From: Methylocystis bryophila
GTDB lineage: Bacteria > Pseudomonadota > Alphaproteobacteria > Rhizobiales > Beijerinckiaceae
Direction: 5' to 3'
NCBI RefSeq assembly: GCF_027925445.1
Contig: NZ_AP027149.1
Location: 3,050,501 to 3,114,500, forward strand
DNA: 64,000 nt
The notes beneath the pieces are model-generated. The model did no database searches, was not told where the DNA came from, and saw only the letters and a program-made list of their open reading frames with translations. Position 1 is the stretch's first letter. Each line of letters starts with the position of its first letter. Of this stretch, positions 42,471 through 49,714 are shown piece after piece. The position numbers and the translations under genes are program-made.

Positions 42471-42683
42471 ATGCAGACAGGCACAGTGAAATGGTTCAAT
42501 GGTCAGAAGGGCTTCGGTTTTATCGCCCCGGAGGGCGGCGGAAGTGACGTGTTCGTTCACATCAGCGCCGTCGAGCGCGCCGGTCTGACCGGGCTCGCCG
42601 AAGGGCAGAAGGTCACCTACGAGCTGGCCGTGGATCGGCGCAGCGGCAAGTCTTCCGCAGATCAACTGCGACTCGTCGCCTGA
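42471..42683 (+). CDS. cspA: Cold-shock protein (CspA family)
   Basis: 70 aa, a single cold-shock domain. GTVKWFNGQKGFGFIAPEGG carries RNP1 (KGFGFI) and DVFVHISAVE carries RNP2 (VFVHI). It binds single-stranded nucleic acid and acts as an RNA chaperone. ATG at 42471 preceded by ggaaaggga. First of three closely spaced small genes (42471-43328) on this strand. Confidence 0.97.
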   Translation: MQTGTVKWFNGQKGFGFIAPEGGGSDVFVHISAVERAGLTGLAEGQKVTYELAVDRRSGKSSADQLRLVA

Positions 42684-42764
42684 TCGCGCTTTGTCTTGCG
42701 GGCCGACGAGAACGTCGGCCCATTTCCGAACCCTTCAAACGCAAGCCGCATTTGGGAGCTCCTC

Positions 42765-43025
42765 ATGGGCGACGTCATCAGTGCGGCCGGGCGTTTCCGT
42801 GGCGCAGCACGGATTTTTTCGCCGGCGAGCCACAAGTTCGCCGTTGGCGCTTCGGTCGTCTACCGGATGGGCCATCAATCCGAAAAAGTGCTTTTTCGCG
42901 TCTTGCGACATTTGCCTGACGGCGGGCAAGGGCTACAATATCGACTGAAGTGCGAGACCGACGGGCATGAACGCGTCACCTTCGAGGCGGCGCTGGAGCA
43001 CCCGGAATCGGAAAAAGCGACATAA
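42765..43025 (+). CDS. Small conserved hypothetical protein
   Basis: 86 aa, not recognised. Starts at ATG 42765 behind gggag; a longer frame begins at 42696. Core: FAVGASVVYRMGHQSEKVLF then RVLRHLPDGGQGLQYRLKCE, an SH3-like beta-rich pattern resembling small rhizobial proteins that end with ...HERVTFE. No signal peptide or membrane helix. Between cspA and another small gene. Confidence 0.7.
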   Translation: MGDVISAAGRFRGAARIFSPASHKFAVGASVVYRMGHQSEKVLFRVLRHLPDGGQGLQYRLKCETDGHERVTFEAALEHPESEKAT

Positions 43026-43049
43026 TCTGCACAAGGAAGGAGACGGACA

Positions 43050-43328
43050 ATGGATCCGGAGGACTATCGGATGGAAGCCGGTCTCTTCTTCTCCAAAGGC
43101 GATAGCGCCAGAAACAAATCGCTCGTTTTCCGCCGTTTTCGCCGCGCGGCCGACGCCATTCAGTACGCCGTCGAGGAGCTCTCTCCAAAAACCCTGTCCA
43201 GTTGTTCATTGGAAGTGAATGGGCTGCACTATTTCGGACGCGAAATCCGGCCGCTATACGACGGCGAAGCGTTCCCCTTGCGGCGGCGGTCGAGGCCGGA
43301 CGCTTCGAGGCCGGACGCTCGAGGCTAG
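43050..43328 (+). CDS. Small hypothetical protein
   Basis: 92 aa, unrecognised. ATG at 43050 behind aaggaagga, 24 bases after the preceding stop. EAGLFFSKGDSARNKSLVFR, then AADAIQYAVEELSPKTLSSC and LEVNGLHYFGREIRPLYD give a plausible folded core; the last 20 residues are Arg/Pro-rich. The 3' end runs into a type 2 repeat (43326-43403). Confidence 0.7.
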   Translation: MDPEDYRMEAGLFFSKGDSARNKSLVFRRFRRAADAIQYAVEELSPKTLSSCSLEVNGLHYFGREIRPLYDGEAFPLRRRSRPDASRPDARG

Positions 43329-43403
43329 AGCCTCTCCGGGAAAAGCGCGTTCAATCAGGACAGGGTCTTCTGCGTTCAGGCGATTCTGCCCGAACGCAGC
43401 ATG
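43326..43403. repeat. Dispersed repeat, type 2, partial copy
   Basis: agagcctctccgggaaaagcg, then a hairpin tctgcgttcaggcgattctg / cccgaacgcagcatga, matching the first half of other copies. Confidence 0.7.
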
Positions 43404-43459
43404 ACTTAGGATACGCCCCACCGCGCCTTGGCGCGGCGGGACTCCATGCATCATAAGTG

Positions 43460-43777
43460 TCAGTGACTGCGACCTCGACCTCCGCCGCCGCCCTCCGGCT
43501 CACCGCGACCGCTGCTGTGCTCGGATTCGCCGGCGTCGCGCTCCGACGAGCCGCCCTGCTCGCCGCGCCCCCGATCCGCTTCGCCGTAAGCCTTCATCAC
43601 ATCGGCCATGTTTTCAAAATCCATGTCCGGCATGTCCTCGATCATCTCCAGGATGTCGCGGTCGGCTCCATTGGCCTTGGCCTTCTTGACGAGATCCTGC
43701 TTGCGCGCAGGAAAATTCACGCCACTCAGATGATGCGTGACGTTCGCGGGCGAGACGCCGCCCAGTCCTCGTGTCAT
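43460..43777 (-). CDS. DUF2795 domain protein
   Basis: 105 aa. Residues 1-65 match the DUF2795 pattern (SPANVTHHLSGVNFPARKQD, LVKKAKANGADRDILEMIED); small proteins of this family are common in soil bacteria and are often induced by stress. The tail is Gly/Glu/Ser/Arg-rich. Start 17 bases after the stop of the KGG protein, so one transcript is likely. Confidence 0.88.
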   Translation of the reverse strand: MTRGLGGVSPANVTHHLSGVNFPARKQDLVKKAKANGADRDILEMIEDMPDMDFENMADVMKAYGEADRGRGEQGGSSERDAGESEHSSGRGEPEGGGGGRGRSH

Positions 43778-43794
43778 AAGCTTCTCCTTTACCG

Positions 43795-44184
43795 TTAGTG
43801 TCGTCGACGCGATGGTTCGTAGTCGCCCTCGTCGCTCCGGCTGCGACCACGACTGCTCGTAGGGGCTTCCCGACGAGGCGCCTGCATCGCGCGCTCATGG
43901 CGCGTCTGTCCGCCGCGGCGCCCGATCTCGGAATGGCCTTCGGGATCGCCGAAATAGCCGCCCTGACCCACGTCTTCAGCGTAGCCGCCTCGCTCCCCGG
44001 AGCCACCCTCATAGCCGCCGCCGCGCGCTGAGCGCGTCGAGCGATAGTCTTCATCTTCCTCTTCATCCCGATACGAGCGCCGATCGCTCCCGCGCTCATC
44101 GCTCCGCTCTCGTTCAAAGCGACCCGCCTCATCGCGCGGGGGCGGTCGACGACTACGGGACTCTTCGTAGCGTGCTGTCGCCAT
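43795..44184 (-). CDS. KGG-type (YciG-like) stress protein, disordered
   Basis: 129 aa, strongly Arg/Glu/Ser/Gly-rich and mostly disordered. Core GQGGYFGDPEGHSEIGRRGG is a diverged KGG motif (consensus GFxxMD...GxxGGxA is weak), of the general stress protein class. Upstream of DUF2795. A candidate EcfG-type promoter lies at 44346-44371 on this strand. Confidence 0.75.
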   Translation of the reverse strand: MATARYEESRSRRPPPRDEAGRFERERSDERGSDRRSYRDEEEDEDYRSTRSARGGGYEGGSGERGGYAEDVGQGGYFGDPEGHSEIGRRGGQTRHERAMQAPRREAPTSSRGRSRSDEGDYEPSRRRH

Positions 44185-44345
44185 CGTCTATGGCTCCTTC
44201 TCCCAGTGATAGAATGCGTCGCCTCGAACGGCTCGCGCTTGTCGTCAGCGCCGCTACCTGCTCTCCCGCCGCCAGGAACGCCCGCGAATCTCCCCGGCGT
44301 TTGCAGACTAGCCGCGAGCCGCACTGGCGCCGCCACAAGCTCGAT

Positions 44346-44371
44346 AACCCGCGGGCTATTTCAAATGTTCC
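44346..44371 (-). promoter_or_regulatory. Candidate EcfG-type (general stress) promoter for the KGG/DUF2795 pair
   Basis: On the minus strand GGAAC, 18 bases, then GTT (first base of the GTT preceded by G). Matches the alphaproteobacterial consensus GGAAC-N16/17-cGTT within one base. About 160 bases upstream of the start. Confidence 0.35.
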
Positions 44372-44583
44372 CAATAATAGCCAAAATATTAAGCTTTTAT
44401 CAGCAACACCCTCGAAATAAATGGCTAAGACACAGTTGTATCTAAACTAAATAGCGTATAGCTATTGATTTTTATAGCTTTCGCCTACATTTTTTCTATC
44501 TCTGTTATCCTCATTCGATTACAGCTCGGCCTCAGGGATGAGAAAGAAGCTCAATCACCTCGGCCGGAAGCGACTCATCGCAC

Positions 44584-44608
44584 GGAACAATGGAAGATTT
44601 GCTCGGTT
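44584..44608 (+). promoter_or_regulatory. Candidate EcfG-type promoter for the PepSY-like gene
   Basis: GGAAC at 44584, 17 bases, GTT at 44606; about 36 bases upstream of ATG 44645. Nearly identical layout (GGAACAAT...gGTT) to the element at 46200-46224. Confidence 0.45.
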
Positions 44609-44644
44609 ATTTGGCGGTGCGGGGGGGGACTGAAAGGAAACGCC

Positions 44645-44992
44645 ATGATTAGACGACCTCTGCTCACGACGACCCTCGGCCTTGCTCTCATCTCTACGGC
44701 CGCCTTCGCCGCGACCGCCCCCGAGACCCAGTCGCCGTCGGGACTTGCTCCGGCCTCCCCCGACACGCAATCCACGATGCGCCAAAATGCGCAAAACCTG
44801 CCTCAAGAGTTGAAGCAGAAGCTCACCTCGCAGGGCTTCACGGACGTTAAGGTCGTGCCGGACTCTTTTTTGGTCAGCGCCAAGGATAAGCAGGGCTATC
44901 CCGTGACGATGCTGATTGGTCCCGATTCTCTGACGGTCTTCACGATGGTCGAGAATCAGAAGAGCGCGGACCAGCAGCAACCGAAAGAATGA
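44645..44992 (+). CDS. Secreted PepSY-like small protein
   Basis: 115 aa. Signal peptide (RRPLLTTTLGLALISTAAFA, cleavage near AFAA). The mature part has PQELKQKLTSQGFTDVKVVP and VSAKDKQGYPVTMLIGPD, a beta-alpha-beta pattern like PepSY/BON-type periplasmic domains. ATG at 44645 with ggaaa upstream; preceded by a candidate EcfG promoter. Function unknown, likely envelope stress. Confidence 0.75.
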   Translation: MIRRPLLTTTLGLALISTAAFAATAPETQSPSGLAPASPDTQSTMRQNAQNLPQELKQKLTSQGFTDVKVVPDSFLVSAKDKQGYPVTMLIGPDSLTVFTMVENQKSADQQQPKE

Positions 44993-45501
44993 TGCAATAC
45001 TGGTCCTGAGCAGATTTAGGGTGGCGGCCAGGAGTGGTCGCCGGCCATGGACGGCTGATCAGCTCGTCGCGAGATTGCTCGCTTCAACCTTGGCGCCACG
45101 CGGCGTGGCGCGATTGAACCTTCGGCGGCAATCGAGGCGCAAGGAGAGCGAATTCCACAGAAGTTGACAGACTTCAGCGATCAGAATTCGCTCCGCCTGC
45201 CGAATTGGCGCGGGTGCTTATCGGAGGATTCCGTTCAAAGGGAAGTGCGCTATATCACGCTGCCTTTGAGCGGAATCGGTCAAGCGCGGATAAGGTGAGC
45301 GATTCCAAAATTGCAGAGCGCGATTCACGCGACAAGCCGGTTGTCACTTTTTTGCATCGCGCTCTAGGCGTGACCATCACCCCGCGCGCACGCAGCTACA
45401 TTGGCCACGCTTGCCGCTCTCCCCACGCTCGCTATTTGCGTGCGCAGTCCGCGCGTGAGCCTCAGCAACCCGGCCAGCGCGAGCAAACCTGGAGAATTCG
45501 G
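44993..45501. other. Gap with hairpin and type 2 repeat
   Basis: About 510 bases without a gene. A perfect hairpin gcgccacg-cgg-cgtggcgc sits at 45093-45111, extended by ttcaa/ttgaa. The type 2 repeat (45223-45366) fills the second half. No terminator T-run. Confidence 0.6.
45223..45366. repeat. Dispersed repeat, type 2
   Basis: Begins ggaggattccgttcaaagg, contains tatatcacgctgcc, gcagagcgcgattcacgcgac and ends gcatcgcgctctag; order matches the 16543 copy. Confidence 0.7.
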
Positions 45502-46011
45502 ATGAAAACTTCTGCAGCCATCCTGACCTGTCTCGTCTTCGCGCTCCCCGCTTACGCCGGCACGAGCGCGATGGAGTCGAGCGGCGTGAATTCCGTCCTC
45601 AACCTCAGTCCTTCGTCGCAGGATTTCGTCAATGAAGCCGCGATTGCCGATCAGTTTGAAATCGAGTCGGGGCAGCTCGCTCAAACCAAGGGCGACGCTT
45701 CCGACAAGACCTTCGCGCAGCACATCATCACCGACCACCAGAAGAGCTATTCCCAGCTCAAAGGCATCGACCCCAATGCGCCGAATGCGCTCGATTCCTC
45801 AAAAAGAAAGATGCTGGACGAGCTCGCGCGGTTGAGTGGCTCGGATTTCTCCAAGCAGTTCCGCCGCGATCAGATCAACGCGCATAAGGAGGCCATATCG
45901 CTGTTCCGCCGCTATTCGGAAAAAGGCGACAACGAACAGCTGAAGAACTTCGCCGCCAAGGCGTTGCCTGAGCTCGAGCGTCACCTCCAGCTGGCGGACA
46001 CGCTGCGCTGA
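45502..46011 (+). CDS. DUF4142 family periplasmic protein
   Basis: 169 aa. Signal peptide (KTSAAILTCLVFALPAYA). A four-helix ferritin-like domain with DFVNEAAIADQFEIESGQLA, DKTFAQHIITDHQKSYSQLK and FAAKALPELERHLQLADTL, the DUF4142 pattern. These proteins are common in stress and envelope clusters of Hyphomicrobiales. ATG at 45502, weak ribosome site. Confidence 0.9.
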   Translation: MKTSAAILTCLVFALPAYAGTSAMESSGVNSVLNLSPSSQDFVNEAAIADQFEIESGQLAQTKGDASDKTFAQHIITDHQKSYSQLKGIDPNAPNALDSSKRKMLDELARLSGSDFSKQFRRDQINAHKEAISLFRRYSEKGDNEQLKNFAAKALPELERHLQLADTLR

Positions 46012-46041
46012 GGCCTTTTGAAGCAAAGAGTCCCCTCAGCC

Positions 46042-46103
46042 GGAGCATGTCCTGGAAAAGTGCGAAGCGCTTTTCCAGTCACGACATGCTCTGAGTTTTT
46101 GAT
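46042..46103. repeat. Palindromic dispersed repeat, type 1
   Basis: ggagcatgtcctggaaaagtgc through cttttccagtcacgac to catgctctgag, followed by tttttgat. Long self-complementary hairpin (ctggaaaag/cttttccag). Second copy of the element at 16017-16082. Confidence 0.8.
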
Positions 46104-46199
46104 AGGGAGCTTAGAAGCAAGCCGACGGCAAGCCCCGCGTTGATCAAGGAGCTCGCGTTACAAGGAACTCCCGTCGAACGAGGAAATTAAGCTGCGTCC

Positions 46200-46224
46200 G
46201 GAACAATTTGCGCTGCGAGCGGTT
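46200..46224 (+). promoter_or_regulatory. Candidate EcfG-type promoter for the PRC-barrel gene
   Basis: GGAAC at 46200, 17 bases, GTT at 46222; 78 bases upstream of ATG 46302. Same GGAACAAT...gGTT layout as 44584-44608. Confidence 0.45.
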
Positions 46225-46301
46225 TCTGATGCTCCCAGAGCGTCGCCTTCCGCGCAAGGAACGAGAGCGACGCCGGAACATACCCGACGAGGAGCCCGAA
46301 A

Positions 46302-46763
46302 ATGGCGACTGCATCACCGACCTTCAATCTCATCTCAAGCGAAGATGTGGAAGGAACGAAGGTTGCCGATTCCGCTGGAAAAGACATCGGCGAGATCGAC
46401 CACCTCATGATCGATAAAGTTTCGGGGAACGTGCGTTACGCCGTCATCAGCTTCGGCGGCTTCCTCGGCCTCGGACACAGGCATTATCCCGTCCCCTGGA
46501 ACGCGTTGAAATACGACATGAGCCGGGAAGCCTATATCGCGAACATCACGGAGCAGCAGCTCAAGGATGCGCCCGAGTTCAGCGACGACAGCTGGACGAG
46601 CCGCGACTGGGAGTCGGACTGGCACGAGCACTTCGGGACGCAGCCCTATTGGCTGCAAGAGGGCGGCCGTTCGTCGATAGCGTCCGGAACTTCCGCATCG
46701 GCCGGCGAGCCAAGCGGCATCTCCCCCGAGCCTCCGATGACGCCCCGCGAGCCCCTGACCTAA
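46302..46763 (+). CDS. PRC-barrel domain protein
   Basis: 153 aa, cytoplasmic. PRC-barrel in the first 85 residues (LISSEDVEGTKVADSAGKDI, GEIDHLMIDKVSGNVRYAVI, FGGFLGLGHRHYPVPWNALK), followed by DAPEFSDDSW and a Pro/Ser-rich C-terminus. Family members are found in stress-response regions and photosynthetic reaction centres; here the stress cluster context fits. gaggag ribosome site before the ATG; a Rho-independent terminator follows. Confidence 0.92.
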   Translation: MATASPTFNLISSEDVEGTKVADSAGKDIGEIDHLMIDKVSGNVRYAVISFGGFLGLGHRHYPVPWNALKYDMSREAYIANITEQQLKDAPEFSDDSWTSRDWESDWHEHFGTQPYWLQEGGRSSIASGTSASAGEPSGISPEPPMTPREPLT

Positions 46764-46774
46764 GCGAGCCGCGA

Positions 46775-46825
46775 GAGTGAAAATGATGAGGCGAGACCAT
46801 TTTCAGGCCTCGCCTTTTTTCACTC
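46775..46825 (+). terminator. Rho-independent terminator after the PRC-barrel gene
   Basis: Outer stem gagtgaaaa/ttttcactc and inner stem aggcga/tcgcct, followed directly by a T-run (tttttt). The symmetry means it could also serve the opposite strand. Confidence 0.85.
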
Positions 46826-46866
46826 TGGAGCCGGCGTCTCCTGACCAAGCGTTCTAAGGCGCGATT

Positions 46867-48246
46867 TCAACATGTGCCGGCCTCCGCATTGGAGAAGGAC
46901 ACGATAAACGTCGCGCCTCCCCCTTCAGTATCCTCGACCCAGATGCGGCCGTTATTCTTGTCGATCAGCTCCTTTGTGATCGCCAGTCCTAATCCCGTGC
47001 CTGGCGTGACGTCGCTCTTGCGCCAGAAGGGCTCGAAGATCATGTCGCGGTCGGAAAACGGCACGCCCTCTCCATGATCAATCACTTCGAAGACCGCATC
47101 CTCTCTGACCCGCACAAGCACCGTTCCACCCACGGGCTCGGCGCGCAGCGCATTGTCGATCAAATTGGCGACGGCGCATTCGACGGCGCGTCGATTGCCG
47201 CGTGTCACCACGGGCGAACCCAGCGCCTCGAACTCGATGGCTCGATCGCATTTGACGGCCAGCGGGAGGCGCCTGGACACGATCTCGCGGATCACCTTCA
47301 CGAGATCCATCTCCTGATCAATCGCGACCTGATTTTCCGTCAAACGCGCCGCGATGAGCATTTGCTCCACGATGGCCTGCAACTGGCTCGCATCGCGCAT
47401 CAAATCCGTCTTGAAGGTCGGTTCTTCCGCATCTTCCAGACGCGCGCGCATGATCGCCAGCGGAGTTCGCAATTCATGCGCGGCGTTCGCTGTGTATCGA
47501 CGCAGTCGCATTGCGCTCTGATCGAGCCTGGCGAGCGCGTTGTTTATCGCCGACACAAGAGGCGCGACCTCTGCTGGCACATTGTTCGTGGAAAGGCGCT
47601 GATCGAGGGAATCCATATTGATCCGCGTCGCCTCGTCAGAAAGCGCGCGCAGGGGATATAGCCCGCGCCGAACCGCGAGCCACGCAAGGGCGGCCGTCAC
47701 CGCTATCGCTGTGAAAATCTCGACCGCCGACCACTGAAATGAGTCGACCATTGCATAATAAATGTCATCCAACCGAAATCTCGAACCATAAACAGCGATC
47801 TGCAAGGGGCCGAAAGGAGTCGAAATGGGAGCGGCATAACCCTTCGGCGTCGACTTCGGGTCTTCCGGTAGGACAAAATGCGTGTGCGGCGAATTGATCC
47901 GAATGACGCTCGTCAAGGCCTTAGCGAGCTCGGGGGAAGATCCGGGAAGCGGCTCATAGGTCATCGCGTCGAAGGCCGCATATTTCAAGGCGGAGGTTCG
48001 TCGCGACTCCGCAAGCAATTCAGGCGAGGGTTCAATTCGGATTCCATGGTCTGCGTCACGAACGAGTGACGCGATCACGAGATCTCTGATGCGGGACGTC
48101 GCCAGCGTGTCCAACGATAAGTCGAATATCCATATATGAGCGATCCCCAGACCGAGCGTAATCGCCCAAGCGATCATGAAAGCGAGAAATTGCGCGACGA
48201 CGAGATAACCGACAAGGTGCAGCGCAAGCGAGGCGCGGCCCCTCAT
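46867..48246 (-). CDS. Two-component sensor histidine kinase (OmpR-class)
   Basis: 459 aa from ATG 48246, overlapping the regulator stop by four bases. Transmembrane helices about 10-35 and 172-192 enclose a periplasmic sensor region with SLVRDADHGIRIEPSPELLA. HAMP follows, then HisKA (H in TANAAHELRTPLAIMRARLE) and HATPase_c with N box VANLIDNALRAEP and G boxes IDHGEGVP, GTGLGLAITKELID. The signal is unknown; given the neighbouring TonB receptor and DUF2946 genes a metal signal is a reasonable guess. Confidence 0.93.
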   Translation of the reverse strand: MRGRASLALHLVGYLVVAQFLAFMIAWAITLGLGIAHIWIFDLSLDTLATSRIRDLVIASLVRDADHGIRIEPSPELLAESRRTSALKYAAFDAMTYEPLPGSSPELAKALTSVIRINSPHTHFVLPEDPKSTPKGYAAPISTPFGPLQIAVYGSRFRLDDIYYAMVDSFQWSAVEIFTAIAVTAALAWLAVRRGLYPLRALSDEATRINMDSLDQRLSTNNVPAEVAPLVSAINNALARLDQSAMRLRRYTANAAHELRTPLAIMRARLEDAEEPTFKTDLMRDASQLQAIVEQMLIAARLTENQVAIDQEMDLVKVIREIVSRRLPLAVKCDRAIEFEALGSPVVTRGNRRAVECAVANLIDNALRAEPVGGTVLVRVREDAVFEVIDHGEGVPFSDRDMIFEPFWRKSDVTPGTGLGLAITKELIDKNNGRIWVEDTEGGGATFIVSFSNAEAGTC

Positions 48247-48926
48247 GCGCTCGGTCTCGCCTTCGTGAGCATATAGCCCAGACCGCGCGCGGTATGAATG
48301 TTGACCCCGGCATTGAGCTCGGCCAGCCTTGCGCGCAAGCGCGAGACGAGTTTCGTCAGAGCATGCTCGTCGATCTCGTCGTCGCAACCATAGATTTCGG
48401 ACAAGAGAGACTCGCGCGTCACCACGCAATCGGCACGCCGCACCAACATGTCGAGCAAGGCCAATTCTCGCCGCAACAGCACGACGGGAGTGCCTTCGAT
48501 CGTGACGATGCGGGTATCGATGTCAAAGGAGAGCGCGCCGACCGCAATCGGCGGCGTGCGTTCGCCACCGGGTCTCCGGAGAGTGGCGCGAATGCGCGCC
48601 ATCATCTCATCGAGATCGAAGGGCTTCACCAGATAATCGTCAGCTCCAGCGTCCAGTCCCTCGATGCGATCGTCGAGCGCGTCCAACGCTGTCAGCATCA
48701 GAATGCGGCTGCCTGGCTGTTGGCGCCGGATGCGTGAGACCAGGGTGAGGCCGTCACCGTCCGGCAAGCGCCGATCGAGCAGAGCGACGGCGTAAGCTTG
48801 CTCCCCTAGCGCCGCCTCGGATTCCCGGATGGAGCCGAAATGATCGACGGCGTATCCCGCGCGTCTGATGCGTTTGGCGATGCGATCCGCCAGCTCGGCG
48901 TGATCCTCGACTAGCAGAATTCGCAT
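48243..48926 (-). CDS. OmpR-family response regulator
   Basis: 227 aa from ATG 48926 (GTG 48938 possible). Receiver domain (RILLVEDHAELADRIAKRIR; phospho-Asp in AVALLDRRLPDGDGLTLVSR) and C-terminal winged helix (LPTPIAVGALSFDIDTRIV-like region, ELALLDMLVRRADCVVTRES, LLSEIYGCDDEIDEHALTKL). Partner is the kinase encoded just downstream. Divergent from the DUF2946/TonB cluster starting at 49193. Confidence 0.95.
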   Translation of the reverse strand: MRILLVEDHAELADRIAKRIRRAGYAVDHFGSIRESEAALGEQAYAVALLDRRLPDGDGLTLVSRIRRQQPGSRILMLTALDALDDRIEGLDAGADDYLVKPFDLDEMMARIRATLRRPGGERTPPIAVGALSFDIDTRIVTIEGTPVVLLRRELALLDMLVRRADCVVTRESLLSEIYGCDDEIDEHALTKLVSRLRARLAELNAGVNIHTARGLGYMLTKARPSA

Positions 48927-49192
48927 GGGCGCCGCCACCCGATGGTCTCGAAGTCCCCGCTCGCCTTTTTGAGGCGCCGGTTCGACACGCGCCCTTCATA
49001 CGAATTCGCAAAAACTTTGCAACGCCTATTGTGGCATTTCGGCAACACCGTTCGCACTTTTGCATCGCCCAAGCTTCACGTCACGTTGACAAGACGTTCG
49101 CCGCTTAGGCTGCAGCCTCGACACAGCTTGGTTTGGCAGTCCATCCGGGGCCTGTCGCTCCCTATGACGCGCAAAAGAGCTCCACTCAGGCA

Positions 49193-49636
49193 ATGAGCAC
49201 GGAACGGACGAGATTGCGAAAAGACGGGGCCCGCCGCCCAGGCGGCTCGGCTCACGCGATCATCGCCCGTGTCATGGTGTGCTTGTGTCTTCTGCAGGCG
49301 CTTGCGGCTCCCGTTTCTGTGTGGCTCCAGCAGGGGTCTTTTCGCGTCGGCGCCTTGGGCGTCGTTGCCGAGACAAACGCACAATCTTGCGTCACGCATG
49401 ACAGCGACGGCGCGCCGATAGGGGAACATCGCAACCACGCGCAATGCTGCATCTTCTGCGCGGCGAGCGGGCGCGACGCGTCCCTGGTCTTTGTGCTCGC
49501 ATTTTTGGGCGAGATAGCTTACCTCGCGCCTAAAAGAACCGCTTCGATCCTTGGGACTCTGCTCAAGGATTCAGGGGCCCGCCCTCTCGGCTGGGCCAGT
49601 TCCTGGTCATCGCGCGCGCCGCCCTCCCACTCCTGA
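49193..49636 (+). CDS. DUF2946-like small membrane protein
   Basis: 147 aa from ATG 49193. One clear hydrophobic helix (IARVMVCLCLLQALAAPVSV), a polar loop with Cys/His residues HRNHAQCCIFCAASGRD that resembles the DUF2946 metal-loop pattern, and a second helix (LVFVLAFLGEIAYLAP). DUF2946-type proteins often precede TonB-dependent copper receptors, which fits the next gene. Assignment is moderate because the family is short and variable. Confidence 0.65.
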   Translation: MSTERTRLRKDGARRPGGSAHAIIARVMVCLCLLQALAAPVSVWLQQGSFRVGALGVVAETNAQSCVTHDSDGAPIGEHRNHAQCCIFCAASGRDASLVFVLAFLGEIAYLAPKRTASILGTLLKDSGARPLGWASSWSSRAPPSHS

Positions 49637-49714
49637 TCCGACCGAGCGGCCAACTGGCCGCAATCCTCAATCCCGGTCCAAGCGGCCTGCAACCGGCCGC
49701 ATCAGGAGATCCTC

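Larger units (their letters stand above)
44185..44644. other. A+T-rich divergent regulatory region
   Basis: About 460 bases; 44365-44525 is markedly A+T-rich against the high-GC background and includes the hairpin agctat-tgattttt-atagct (44460-44480). No convincing gene. It separates the KGG gene from the PepSY-like gene and carries two of the candidate EcfG promoters listed separately. Confidence 0.55.
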
